Shown: positions 44,746 through 56,363, counted from the first letter of the stretch. The stretch is 64,000 bases of DNA from Cephalopachus bancanus (GCA_027257055.1 JAPVLO010000206.1:2542001-2606000), one strand, 5' to 3'. Made by a program: numbers and translations. The notes: a model not told the origin generated them from the letters alone.

Positions 44746-45675
44746 TCCAAACGCGGGCTGACCTGAAAATCCGCATCAACACATGGCGCTTGCGCGTTGC
44801 GGGTGGGGATTGTCCATCAAGACTTATTCCTGCTTGATTTGTCCACACCATAATCATAGAGTATTCCACGGCCACGAAAGTATCAAATGCTTGACGTGAT
44901 GACTGGCCATAAGGAAAGTGAATACCAGGGTTTCTCATTGGTCAGTCTCATTTATCAGCCACTCACTATTGGTAGAACTGATGTCACCAGCTAACTCGCT
45001 GCTTCCCAAGAACAGAAAGGCAGCTGTGGCCCAAACAAACTTCTGGAGGCCAGGACTTCAAAGGGATGCGCACGAGAACTTTGTAAAAAGAAAAGTCAAG
45101 GACAAAGTGGAATTCCTCTTGTAGCCAGGATATTAGGATTTCCTTTTTTAATATCTTTAGATGTGAGTGACTGAGACTTAGCAGTCAGGAAGTAGACTTT
45201 GTTGCCTGAATCTTTAGGCAAATGTGATCTGGGGAGGGGCCATGCATCAGTAGTTAATTTACAAGTAGCTGATAGGTCCCTTCTATGAGAAACTGTTGAA
45301 CAATAATATCTTTTTGTAGCTATTCTCAGGATAGTAATTTGATGTTGGGGACTAGGCTGTACAACGGAGTACAGGGTAAGTGAACTACTACTGGTCTCAG
45401 AGGAGCAAATATCCCCTTAGCGCTCTTTTAGAATTCTTGACTTTTTCTTTAATGATCACAAGACAAGCAACAGCTGACCGCACACCCAAAATCTTCACCC
45501 CAGTGTTTAATAATGTTATCTGTGTATTTCCATGCAGTGTGTATATTGTGATGCTGTAACTTAATGGCAATAAATGACGTAAATATTTTTTTAAATTTTT
45601 TAAAAATTAAATTAAATGTAAAGGTTCTTCAGCCTACATCAGAACAGATCCCATCCCCAGTTCTGTTGGAGTCCA
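44746..45675. other. Unrecognised sequence after the LTR array
   Basis: Begins with a small CpG-rich patch (cttgcgcgttgcgggtgggg). No retroviral gene remnants recognised. 'taatggcaataaatgacgta' (45563-45582) resembles a transcript end but has no associated frame. Confidence 0.4.
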
Positions 45676-45679
45676 GGTT

Positions 45680-45983
45680 CTTTTTGTGTTTTTTTGTTTT
45701 TTGAGTTGGAGTCTCATTCCTTCACCCAGGCTGGAGTGCAGTGGCACACACGCTCACAGCCACCCCAGCATCAACCTGCTGGGCTCTAACGATCCTTCCG
45801 CTTCAGTCTTTCAAGTAGCCAGAATCACAGACGTGCGCTACCATGCCCACCTGTTTCCTATCTTATTGTAGAAATGAGGGCTCGCCAAGTTGCCCAGGCT
45901 GGTCTCGAACCCACGAGCTCACACAATCCACTCACCTCAGCCTCCCGAAGTGCTGGGATTAGGCTGAGCCACTGAGCCCAGCC
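45680..45983 (-). repeat. Alu SINE, lemur-type
   Basis: 'gagttggagtctcattcctt' to 'ggctgagccactgagcccag'. Confidence 0.95.
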
Positions 45984-46291
45984 TTGTTTTGTTTTTTTAT
46001 AAGTCGAGGTCTCACTCTGTGGCCCAGGCTAGAGTGCAGTGGCATAATCATGATGCTCACGGCTCACAGCAGCCTCAATCTCCTGGGCTCAGATGATCCT
46101 TCTGCCTCAACGTCCTGAGTAGCTGGGACTACGGGTGCACACCAACACACTGAGCTAAGTGTTGATTTTCTGTAGAGTCTGGGTCTCACTATGTTGCCCA
46201 AGCTAGTCTTGAACTCCTGGGCTCAAGCAATCATCCCACCTCAGCTTCCCAAGGTGCTGGGATTACAGGTGTAAGCCACCACAACCAGCTA
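45984..46291 (-). repeat. Alu SINE, older, abutting the previous one
   Basis: Same orientation; 'aagtcgaggtctcactctgt' to 'taagccaccacaaccagct'. The lemur-type Alu probably inserted at the A-tail edge of this one. Confidence 0.95.
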
Positions 46292-46556
46292 GGAGTCTGG
46301 GGTCTTTCCACTCTACCTACACATCAACAATACGTCCTAGTGACCCTCCAAAAGCAGACATCCATCTGCATCGCTGTAAATCTATCTTTTCCCACTATTT
46401 CCCTGTGCAAAATATCGAGAAAGGGACAGACGATGCTTGTTAAGGTAGAAGCAGAAATGCAAAGAGGAAACTATGCAGCTTTACCACCAGCAGCAATATT
46501 CCTGTGGAAATAAATGGAGATCAACCAAATGAGAAAAGTTAAAAGTGGTTTAATCA

Positions 46557-46856
46557 GGCCAGGCCTGGTGGCTCACATCTGTAATCCTAGCACTTTGGGA
46601 GGGCAAGGCAGGAGGATTGCTTGAGCCTATGAGTCTTAGGCCAGCTTGGGCAACAAGCGAGAAACCCCCCCACCACCATCTCTACAAAAATAAAAATAAA
46701 AAATTAGTCAGGTATAGTGGTGCACACCTGTAGGCTCAGTTTCTCCATGGGCTGAGGCAGGAGGATCGCTTGAGCCCAGGAGGTTGAGGTTGTGATAAGT
46801 CATGATCGTGCCACTGCACTTAGCCTGGGTGACAGAAGCAAGACCCTGTCTCAAAG
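46557..46856 (+). repeat. Alu SINE, AluJ-like
   Basis: 'ggccaggcctggtggctcac' to 'gcaagaccctgtctcaaag'. Confidence 0.95.
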
Positions 46857-47548
46857 CTGCATATATATTTTTTTATTCAGAGTTTGCTCTAGCAAGGGAG
46901 TCAGCCACCACCACTTGTGTTTTGGCAAACTTAAAGGCAGGCAGAGGTGTGAGAAAGCTTTAGATTGGAACAAAGGGAAGGCTTGGCCCTGATTGGAGGC
47001 TGTAGGCTTGGGAAGCTGGAGGTGGCCAGTGAGAAGCCACCATCCTGTGAGACTGGCTTTCTCTGGTTAGTCCCAAATTGGAGGCAAGGACAAGAATTAG
47101 GGAAGCTATTAATCAAGTCCTGGCCACCAGGGGGCCTGTTATCACAGAAGCTAGTGTCTAGTTTCCTGGATTATTACTCAAGATAGCAGTCTGACTTCCT
47201 CCAAGTCTGACTGACAGCTGACTGGCTTCCTGGGCTGTTTATTATGGAGAAGGAGTTGGGTTCCCGGGCGAGCTGCTGCAGGTTGTGGGTCAGGGCTCCC
47301 TTTCTACATACGGTCTGGTCATTGTCTGTCTGTATCCTCAGTCTCTCATTTCCAAGAGGGTCAGAAGTCTCCCCACAGCTTCCAAGTTCCTCTTCAGGAC
47401 AAGACAGTCTTCCTCTGGCTTCCTTCCCCCAGCCAGCCGGGGCCCCTCACTAAGGCCCAGCAAGGCTGACTCTTTCCTTCATTTGTTTTTTCCTCTAACA
47501 TTCCTCCTACTTCACCTATTTGAGCAAAGTATCTCCTTTATATTGATT
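46857..47548. other. Unique sequence
   Basis: No gene recognised. Contains the CTCF-like core at 47124-47136. Confidence 0.5.
47124..47136 (+). promoter_or_regulatory. CTCF-like core motif
   Basis: CCACCAGGGGGCC matches the CCASYAGRKGGC core at all twelve positions; the next base departs from the consensus. Confidence 0.45.
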
Positions 47549-47550
47549 GA

Positions 47551-47842
47551 TTTATTTTTATTTATTTTTTGAGTCGAGTCTCACTTTGTCGAGTGGAGTG
47601 CAGTGGCAGGATCATGGCTCACTGTAGCCTCGACCTATGGGCTCAGTGATCCTTGCATCTCAGCCTCCTGAGTTGCTGGGACTACAGGCGTGCACCACCA
47701 CACATGGCTAACTTTTTGGTTTTTGTAGAGACGGAGTCTCACTTTGTTGCCAGGCTGGTCTTGAATTCCTGGCCTCAAGCAGTCCTCCTACCTCGGCCTC
47801 CCAAAGTGCTGGGATTACAGGCTTGAACTAGCACACCTGGCT
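47551..47842 (-). repeat. Alu SINE
   Basis: 'gagtcgagtctcactttgtc' to 'gaactagcacacctggc', with a small deletion in the right arm. Confidence 0.95.
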
Positions 47843-47999
47843 TCTCTTTTTATATATTTTAAACCCCTTTTGAAGTCACCTCCATGCGATCTCTGAGGCC
47901 AGTCCCAAATGCTCCAGTACCCCTTTTCTTTCTACAGTGTTTACATGTCATTTCCTTATTTACAGGGGCAGGTACTTATTATATGGCATTAACATAAAT

Positions 48000-48329
48000 A
48001 ACAGTGACTCAGCAGGGCGTGGTGGCTCACACCTATAATCCTAGCACTTTGGGAGGCCAAGGTGAGAGGACTGCTTGAGCCCATGGGTTCGAGCCCAGCC
48101 TGGGCAACTTGGTGAGACCTCATCTCTACAATAAATCAAAAAATTAGCTGAACATGGTGACACGTGCCTGTAGTTCCAGCTACTTGGAAGGCTGAGGCAG
48201 AAGGATCCCCTGAGCCCAGCAGGTCAAGGCTGCAGTGGCTGTGAGCAGCGTGTCACTGCACTCTAGCCTGGGCTACAGAGTAAGACTCTGACTCAAAAAA
48301 AAAATTAAAAAAAAACCAAAACAGTGACT
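48000..48329 (+). repeat. Alu SINE, lemur-type, with target duplication
   Basis: Flanks aacagtgact at 48000-48009 and 48320-48329. Linker 'ctacaataaatcaaaaaatt'. Confidence 0.95.
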
Positions 48330-48595
48330 GTTTGTTTCCCAAGTCTAGATACACATACAGAGAGGTGCTTAGTAAATGGTTCTGCAGGATCAGTGACCAA
48401 GCTATGCCTTAGCAAAACCCAGAACCATGCCAGCCAACCAGTCGGAGGGGCTTCACATAATCTGATTGACCTGGGTGGTATCTTTCTCTCCTCAAGCCTT
48501 AGAAACACAGTAGAGACATTTCCAGAACTGTGTGCCTCCTCCGCACACAGTTGGGAGAGAAGTTTCCTAGCTCTGTCTGAGGAGTGGTAAAGCTA
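48330..48595. other. Unique or unrecognised sequence
   Basis: No gene or clear repeat recognised. Confidence 0.45.
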
Positions 48596-48667
48596 TTTTA
48601 TATATAACATCCTATTATATACATATATGTATATATAAAATAATATGTAATCGTTATCATAAGTGAC

Positions 48668-48727
48668 AATTTAATTAAATCAGTATCTGGATTTTATAGA
48701 TGATCTAGATACTGATTTAATTAAATT
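48668..48727. repeat. 24-bp-arm inverted repeat (hairpin)
   Basis: Arms 48668-48691 and 48704-48727 pair at 23 of 24 positions (words TTAATTAAATCAGTATCT and its complement) around a 12-base spacer. The only mismatch is G:T if transcribed. Preceded by an AT-rich TATATA region (48596-48650). Confidence 0.9.
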
Positions 48728-48736
48728 CTTATGTAT

Positions 48737-48979
48737 GCATGGCTCACTGCAGCCTCAAACTCCTGGGCTTAAGAGATCCTTCCTCCTAAGCCTACCAAGT
48801 AACTGAAACTATAGGCACACACCACCATGCCTAGCTAATTTTTCTATTTTTTTTTCTTTGTAGAGATGAGGTCTCACTAAGTTGCCTAGGTTGGTCTCTA
48901 ACTCCTGGCCTCAAGCAATCCTCCTGCCTCAGCCTTCCAAAGTGCTGGTATTACAGGTGTGAGCCACTGCACCCAGCCT
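48737..48979 (-). repeat. Alu SINE, missing its right-arm end and tail
   Basis: Starts inside the right arm at 'ggctcactgcagcctcaaac' immediately beyond the hairpin and runs to 'gagccactgcacccagcc'. Confidence 0.9.
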
Positions 48980-49500
48980 ATGATAACTTAAACTAAAGCC
49001 CTAACAAGAATTAAACAAGCCTTCCACATTTACATTCAGAACTACAAAGTAAACTGGGCAAGTAAAACAAAGGAAAATATGGTGGTATCCTATTATGGTA
49101 ATGCCCCTTGTCTGCATCCAGATCGACTCTGGGAACACCTCAGATCTTACTATGATCCCCCACAAAAGTCTAATGTGGCCTGAGATTTTGTCTAATTATT
49201 TAGTACCATCACTATAATTAAGTTCCGTTCAATTACAATAAGTAGATTTAAAAAAAAAACTTTCCATTATAAAACATTTAAATATGGTCAAAGTTAGTCC
49301 ACTGCTATTTCAAAACAGCCACAATACATGGACTGGTGCTCTCTGTTGAGATACTTGCCCAATTTACCTGGGTTCAAATTCTGGATTCAGAAAGAACGGT
49401 CGGGGGCCATTGTTTGTAAACACCAAATCTGAAGTGCGTGAAACTACTCTGTCAACTTCATACGTCCTGAACCTTCGCTCTCTGTTCTCTTGATTTCCTC
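48980..49500. other. Unique or unrecognised sequence
   Basis: AT-rich. No gene or clear repeat. Confidence 0.45.
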
Positions 49501-49809
49501 TGAAATCCTCTCTTTTTTTTTTTTTTGAGTTGGAGTCTCTGTCGCCCAGACTGGAGTGCAGTGGCCGCTTCCGGCCACCGCAACCTCGACCTGCTGGGCT
49601 CCGGCGATCCTTCCGCCTCAGCCTTCCAAGTAGCTGGAATTACAGGCATGCGCTACCACGCCCGGCTGATTTTTTGATTTATTGTAGAGATGAGGTCTCG
49701 CTCCCCAGGCGGGTCTCGAACCCGCGGGCTCAGGCAATCCACTCACCTCAGCCTCCCAAAGGCACGGGATTACAGGCTGAGCCACTGAGCACGGCTGAAA
49801 TCCTCTCTT
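49501..49809 (-). repeat. Alu SINE, young lemur-type, with target duplication
   Basis: Perfect 14-bp flanks tgaaatcctctctt (49501-49514 and 49796-49809). Near-consensus sequence with the T-arm-like B-box region intact, so among the youngest copies. Confidence 0.97.
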
Positions 49810-50700
49810 GAACACAGAAACCCATCACTTCCCTGGAACTCAGTCAAGAGCCAGAGAGGCTACAAATAATGAATACCACTTCTTACTCACATCATGCTTT
49901 CTAGTTCACAAATCAGCTCATATACTGAAATCATGTGGGCCACAAACTGTGGGTGAGTTATAATCAAACATCTGTGGTGTTCTGTCTTGAAAGATATCAG
50001 TCATTATCAGAGTAGGGGACAGACAGAACGTTGTACACACCCAAGCCCATAAAATTATATGCAATCTAATAAAGTGGCCAATGGGTCCATTTCCCTGCAT
50101 CATCGTATGAACACGTTTCTTCCTGCTTCCATCCAGCATAAATAGTTCAGGTCATTCATTGTCCATGCTACCAAGTCAGCTGTCCATGGTTATCCCCTTC
50201 CTGATCTAATGAAAGATGTTAAGTTAATGCTGGGACTCCTCGGGCAACTGCCCAACTGCCTCCCAGGTGGAGAGCCATTCCCTCCTTTCACTTTCTCATC
50301 TCTAGTCAAATAGGCTCTTGAAAATTCTGTTCTGGTTATTTCCCTCCTTCGGGATGCTGGGGCTGGGACCCTGCAGTTCAGGCTCCCTTTGCCAGCTGGC
50401 TCTCGGTTTGGCTCTGCCAGGAAAGGCACTCGAGGAAGACTGGAAGCTGTTGGCTTCCTGTTCCTAAGAGTGCAGCCATGACCACAGCACTTTGTCCTAG
50501 CAGCAGTAGCTGGTCCCACCAGCAGCAGTTGCTTCCAGTTTTTCCAGCACTTCCAGAACCAGCCTCACCATCTCCCCTTTCTCTCCCTGCCCAGAGACAC
50601 CAGCACTGACTGGCATCCTCTCATCTGGGCTTTGAGTGCCAGCCCCACAGTCTCTCTTTTAAGACCCCAAGGCATTAGGCCAGCCAAGCAGGGCCCTGCT
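49810..50700. other. Unique or unrecognised sequence
   Basis: No gene recognised; minus-strand frame 50190-50519 shows no domain. 50565-50700 is GC-moderate and bounded by the next Alu. Confidence 0.45.
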
Positions 50701-50983
50701 CCAAGCTTTTTTTTTTGAGTTGGAGTCTCACTCTGTCGCCACTCTGTCACCGCAGCCTCGACCTGCTGGGCTCCAGAGATCCTTCTGCCTCAATCTTCCG
50801 AGTAGCTGGAAATACAGGCGCACGCTACCACACCCGGCTAATTTTTTTATTTATTGTAGAGATGAGGTCTCGCCAAGTTGCCCAGGCCAGTCTCGAACCT
50901 GCGGGCTCAGGCAATCCACTCACCTCAGCCTCCCAAAGCGCAGGATTACAGGCTGAGCCACCGAGCCCAGCTTCCAAGCTTTT
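50701..50983 (-). repeat. Alu SINE, lemur-type, internally deleted
   Basis: Flanks ccaagctttt at 50701-50710 and 50974-50983. In the right arm 'actctgtcgcc' is followed directly by 'actctgtcaccgcagcc', so about 40 bases are missing. Confidence 0.95.
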
Positions 50984-51038
50984 AAGTTTCAAAAAACCCC
51001 AGTTTCTCACTTTTGTTCACCCAGCCCTAGGACTGATT

Positions 51039-51994
51039 GCTGTTTTCTTTTTAAACATATATTTATTTTAAAATTGTGGGGTACAGTTAAGGGTTAGGTA
51101 TACAAATATGCATCGTTCAGGAACCCTTGTTGATAAGGGGTGTCCCCCCGTCCCCAGACAGACACATTGATATTGTAAACACCAAGTCTGAATATTGATA
51201 CCGTTAATCCCACCGCCCTTGCCCTCCCTGTCCCCCCCGCATAGATTCCCACCTGTCGATCTTTTCTTGTAGAATCACAATAGATGTTCAAGGTCCACTT
51301 ATGAGTGAGAACATGTGATACTCAGATCTTTGTTGTTGTGAAAGATCACTCAGTATTATAGACTCTAGTTCCATCCAGGTCTATCCCCATACACAAAAAT
51401 TAACTCTAAATGGATCAGAGACTAAATGTAAAACCTCAAACCATAAGAGGCCAGGCTCAGTGGCTCAACCTGTAATCCCGCGCCTTGGGAGGCGGAGGTG
51501 AGTGAAATGCCTGAGCCCATGGGTTCAAGACCCGCCTGGGCAACTTGGTGAGACCTCATCTCTACAATAAATCAAAAAATTAGCTGGGTGTGGTAGCACA
51601 CGCCTGTAGTTCCAGCTACTTGGAAGGCTGAGGCAGAAAGATTGCCGGAGCCCAGCAGGTCGAGGCTGCGGTGGTTGGGAGCAGCCACTGCACTCCAGTC
51701 TGGGCGACATAGTGGGACTCCAACTCAAAAAAGAAAAAAAAAAGAACCTTAGAAAATTCAGGACACACTCTTATGGAAATTGGAACTGGCATCCAATTCC
51801 TGAACAAAACCTGAAACCCACAGGCCATAAGAGATGAGATAGACAAGTGGGACCTCATTAAACTGACAAGCTTCTGCAAAGCCAAAGAAACCATCAAGAG
51901 AGCAGGGAGTCAGCCCACAGACTGGGAAAAAGTATTTGCCAACTCCATGTCTGACAAAGGCCTAACATCTTGGATCTACAAGGAGCTGTTTTCT
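51039..51994 (-). mobile_element. LINE-1 with 5' inversion (twin-primed), later hit by an Alu
   Basis: 51049-51382 is the minus-strand L1 3' end (T-rich start, 'gttaagggttaggtatacaa', 'ttatgagtgagaacatgtga'). 51383-51984 is an L1 ORF2 segment on the plus strand ('catacacaaaaattaactct', 'gacaagtgggacctcattaa', 'cttctgcaaagccaaagaaa'). The two halves share one flanking duplication gctgttttct (51039-51048 and 51985-51994), so they are a single insertion with an inverted 5' part. The Alu at 51447-51745 interrupts the inverted part. Confidence 0.9.
51447..51745 (+). repeat. Alu SINE, lemur-type, nested in the L1
   Basis: 'ggccaggctcagtggctcaa' to 'gactccaactcaaaaaagaa', with the L1 text continuing on both sides ('cctcaaaccataagag' / 'aagaaccttagaaaattc'). 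Confidence 0.95.
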
Positions 51995-52134
51995 ATAATT
52001 CTTACCTCTGTTACCCCTGAGGGTCCCCTCTTTGCTTTTTCTCTTCCCTAATACATGGGTAACAAGTCTTTATATTAAGTTCTCTGTTAAAATGTCAGCT
52101 AAAGTTTCTGTGTCCTGATTGGTCTCAGACTGAT

Positions 52135-52450
52135 ACAAGTCTAATTATTATTTTTATTTTTATTTTTTTTGAGTCGGAGTCTCACTCTGTTGCCCAGGCT
52201 GGAGTGCATGGCACTCCACAGCCTTGACCTGCTGGGTTCAGGCTATCCTTCCACCTCAGCCTTCCAAGACTCTGGAACCACAGGTGCGTGCCACCACCCC
52301 CGGCTAATTTTTTGATTTATTGTAGAGATGAGGCCTCACCATGTTGCCCAGGTTGGTCTCGAACTCGTGGCTCAGGCAGTCCTCTTGCCTCTACCTGCCA
52401 AAGTGCTGGATTACAGAAGTGAGCCCCTGCACCTGGCACAAGTCTAACTA
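52135..52450 (-). repeat. Alu SINE, lemur-type, with target duplication
   Basis: Flanks acaagtctaatta (52135-52147) and acaagtctaacta (52438-52450). Confidence 0.95.
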
Positions 52451-53560
52451 AAGAACTCTTTGTATCTGGTTTCATATCAATAGCTCTTTAAGAACATAGA
52501 TGCTGGTTGCTATCTTGCAGGAGGTCTTTATCATTATTAATTCATGTTCCAGGGACCGGTCCTCAATATGTTAGGTTCAGAAATACTTGTAATCAGCAAA
52601 TAACAAAAGAAAATCTGTCCCTCATGTCATTATCATGAGGAATGAGACATCTGGGCCAGCATGGCCACAAGTTAGCATGCCCGCACTATGCTCCTGAGAG
52701 AGCCATTGTTTCTCTTTTCCAAGGCTGTTTGTATAGCAAACATACAAACATCCTTGAAGAAATAGGCCACCACAAAGGAAACAAAAGGGGTCATGGGAGA
52801 ACCATCTCCCAATAGTCATATAGAGCTTGCCTGAAACATAAACTTGGAGTGAGGGTAATTGATTGGATAATTCAATTGCTTATATTTCCACACCAGAAAT
52901 CTATGTACATGAACTAGAATAGTTGCATCTTGGGGTCAGAATCCCCCCTATTTCTTATTGAGTACCATGCATCTTGCTGAATCTAGATTTTTCTAAATTA
53001 CAGGATTTCTTGTTGACATAGACATGGTTGGGATATGTTATATAAATATTATGAGTCAAGCCTTGTTCTGGCCAGCAACGAAACTGTCCTGTCTCTGTGA
53101 AGTGAGTGCATTTCTGGAGGTTGCCAGTTATGATATTTAGAGGACAGTCATCTTTGCAAGAGGCTGGAAATCACCCTACCCTCCCTTGGCACCATCTATC
53201 CCCAATTCCATAGAATATGAAACTTAAAAAAAAAAAATCTATCTATAGATGATATCTTTGCAATCCACATGGGTTTTTAGAAACAGATATTGCCACAGAC
53301 ATCAGTAGGCAAGGATTCTTAACCTTCTAGATCAATGTTAAGCATGAATTCTTAGCTGATGCCTAGCATATAGAGTAAGCACTCAATAAGAAGCATTTGT
53401 ACTATCAGGGCTCTGGGAAAACACAGAAATGAATTTGAGCACAATTGCGCAAAATAGGAAATTGTAAGAATAACGCATCTTCTAGAAACCCACAAGCAGA
53501 ATGCAGCCAATTTTGGAACACCTACACTGCCCTGTTGGCATAATGTGACCCCACTCCCTG
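52451..53560. other. 1.1 kb of unique or unrecognised sequence
   Basis: No gene recognised. A MIR/L2-like tail at 53350-53400 ('atatagagtaagcactcaat'). Confidence 0.45.
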
Positions 53561-53564
53561 CTGC

Positions 53565-53960
53565 TCATTCAGCTACTATGTGCCAGGCGCAGTGTTCACG
53601 GTCAGAACACAACAGGAAACACACAGAGCACAGAGATAGGGTTTTTAATACTGTAAGGCACAGAGGTTACAGTCTAGTTGAGAGAGACAAATCAAATCAT
53701 TATACGAGTAAATATAAAACCGCAACCGTGAGAACTGTGAGAAGGGCAGCGGCGTGGTGCTGAGTGTGTATAAAGAGGGACATGACCCACTTAGGGAGGT
53801 CGGGAAAGGCTTTCCTGAGGAAGTGATGACTGAGCAGGGACCCAAGGTTAAGCAGGCAACGAGACAATAGGCAGAAAGAGAAGAGCTTTCCAGACATAGA
53901 GATGAGCAAACACCTCTTGGCAGGAGCAAGCAGAGTGAGGAACCACGGCTGGAGCTCCAA
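53565..53960 (-). repeat. Old L2-related repeat
   Basis: 'ctatgtgccaggcgcagtgt', 'ggtcgggaaaggctttcctg', 'aggaagtgatgactgagcag', 'gagctttccagacatagaga' and 'aggagcaagcagagtgagga' are landmarks of a common ancient repeat class. Orientation uncertain. Confidence 0.6.
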
Positions 53961-54276
53961 AAGATTAGGTGGCCCAACACATTACAGTCAAACCAAGGTC
54001 AAAGAATGGGGATTTCACCCAGATCTACACAACTTCTGGGCTCCTTTCATTACACTCCCAACCTCCCAGTCAGCCAACATCACCTTCCTTCCACTCAAAA
54101 CCTCCCACAGAGGTCCATCAACTAATGTTCACTACAGAGTAAAAAATAAAAGTCACAAAGTAGAACAAAAAAAAAAGAAATGCAAAGACTTGAGTCACAG
54201 AAACTGAAGACTGCTATGGAATTCAATTTGTCACTTCTTTGCTGAGTATGCCCAGGAGTCTGGGGATGGTCTATAT
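53961..54276. other. Unique or unrecognised sequence
   Basis: No gene recognised; A-rich run at 54165-54178. Confidence 0.4.
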
Positions 54277-54461
54277 CAGTGGTACTCAATGTGTGTGGCT
54301 TAGGACCAGCAGCATCAGCATCTCTTGGGAACTTACTAGAAACGCAGATTCTCAGGCTCCACTCAAAACCTGTGAAGTGACCTGTGAAGGGACCCAGTAG
54401 TCTGTATTTGAACAAACAAGAAACCCTGTAGGGGCTTCTGATGCACACATAATTATCTAAA
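54277..54461 (+). repeat. MER5A hAT element, first copy
   Basis: Begins 'cagtggtactcaatgtgtgt', then 'ccagcagcatcagcatctct', 'tagaaacgcagattctcagg' and 'gcttctgatgcacacataat'. Confidence 0.9.
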
Positions 54462-54462
54462 C

Positions 54463-54600
54463 CAGTGGTTCCCACATCTGTCCATCATCCTAATCACCTG
54501 GGAGTTTGTTAAAATATTCCTGGGCCACACCCCAATATCTACAAAAAGAATCGCAGGGTAAGACTTGGGAACCTGTATTCAGATGATCAGCCTATACTCA
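54463..54600 (+). repeat. MER5A-like hAT element, second copy
   Basis: Begins 'cagtggttcccacatctgtc' directly after the first copy; 'cctaatcacctgggagtttg' and 'cctgggccacaccccaatat' follow. Similar but distinct from the first copy, probably another MER5/MER-group subfamily. Confidence 0.8.
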
Positions 54601-54764
54601 CCTATATCAAAGGAACCCAGTGTCTGACATGGTGAGCAATTAATTTTCAAATACCATTTGTCTTTGCCAAGCAACTAAGGGTAATACGTGCCTTAGGCCC
54701 TCCCAGTCAACTTCGTATATTATTTAATTGATCTTGTTCATCTCCTTAGCTCTTCAATTTTAAA

Positions 54765-55057
54765 ACAGTATCTTTCAGCCAGACATAGTGGCTCATGCCT
54801 GTAATCCCAGCACTTTGGGAAGCAGAGGCAAGAGGATTGCCTGAGCCCACAGTTCGAGACCAGCCTAGGCAACTTGGCGAGCCCTCGTCTCTACAATAAA
54901 TCAAAAAATTAGCCAGGTGTGGTGGTGCATGCCTGTAGTTCCAGCTATGTGGAAGGCTGAGGAGGAGGAACAACCTGAACCCAGCAGGTCAAGTCCGCGG
55001 TGGCCGTGAGAGTGCCACTACACTCCAGCCTGGGCAACAGTGTGAGACTCCGACTCA

Positions 55058-55089
<32 letters not shown>

Positions 55090-55101
55090 AGTATCTTTCA
55101 G
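54765..55101 (+). repeat. Alu SINE, lemur-type, with (AAT)n tail and target duplication
   Basis: Flanks acagtatctttcag at 54765-54778 and 55088-55101. The A tail has become about ten AAT units (55057-55087). Confidence 0.97.
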
Positions 55102-55797
55102 AGATTTCCTATTTGATATTTGTCAATAAATGTCTTCTTGTCTCAGAGTCTCATATCATCACAGCTACTATAAACTATACGAGACTTAATGAGTGCTTAC
55201 CAAATCCAAGCCTTGTTATTTTAGCTGTGGTCTAAAAAATCTGTTCCAGAAAATGTTCCCAAGTTTCAAAATATCAAAAAGAAAAGTGTCTGACCTTGAA
55301 ATACAAATATGCATCCAATTCGGAACTTTTCCCTGTGAGGAAATGAATTTTCTATTATTGTGATCCAACATTGTTTTAAATAAACATAAAAATAAATATG
55401 GACAGAATTAAAACAATGTCACATTTAAAAACAAAACACAAAAAATCTCCTAGAACTGAAAGAACAGATATTATCCTAGATTCATTTTCAAGCAACAGTA
55501 TTTTCAAGAATTTTCCCATATCCTGGAATTTATGCAGCTCATCTCCAAATAATATTGGCTGGTGTCTTGTAGGTAATTTTACATTTCGCATATGCTCTTA
55601 AGCAAGATAATGATACATGACTTCCCAGCAAGAAGAGACCAAAAGAAAAAAAAGGGTAGTATCTTAACATTTTTTAAATGTCCAATTATTGGTTAGGGCA
55701 TTCTCAGACAGTTTGGTGGTTAGGGCCAGCAATCTCTGATTATATAAAATCAGAATTTGTGAAGTGGCTACTGCTACCCCTCTAATAAAACAAGGAA
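55102..55797. other. AT-rich unrecognised sequence
   Basis: No gene. Open frames on opposite strands at 55376-55601 overlap almost exactly, a sign of chance frames in AT-rich DNA. Confidence 0.45.
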
Positions 55798-55862
55798 GCA
55801 ATTTAATTACATATGTATATGTAATTACATTAATACATATATATTAATTACATATATATGAA
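55798..55862. repeat. AT-rich palindrome-prone (ATAT/TAAT) patch
   Basis: 'taattacatatgtatatgta' and 'attaatacatatatattaat' give several overlapping inverted repeats. Confidence 0.8.
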
Positions 55863-56180
55863 TGCAGATAGATGGTAGCTAGATAGATATGAAAAAAATG
55901 CTTGACTTCACTGGTTTTGGAGAAATGCAAAAAAAAACCAAAAACCCAAAATGAAAAATGCCACTCTCTCACCTGACAGGGTATATTTGCTGTTATAGGA
56001 TGTTCTTTCCCTAAACAAGGTCATCTAAATGTAAGCTGTGCTACATTTGAACAATCCAACACTGTAAGCCCTGGACTACTGCCCTGGATTGGGGTCTGCT
56101 GACTGACTGGATCAGCTCTCAGGGGAGAGGTTGTCCTGGAAGGAAAGGCACAACTCTCAATCAATGCCATGTGGGACATG
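55863..56180. other. Unique or unrecognised sequence
   Basis: No gene or clear repeat recognised. Confidence 0.45.
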
Positions 56181-56306
56181 AAAAGGGAGGCTTGAGCGGG
56201 GCCTGTAATCCCAGCACTTTGGGAGGCTGAGGCGAGAGTAATGCCTGAGCCCGGGGGTTCGAGACCAACCTGGGCAACTTGGTGAGACCTCGTCTCTACA
56301 ATAAAT

Positions 56307-56363
<57 letters not shown>

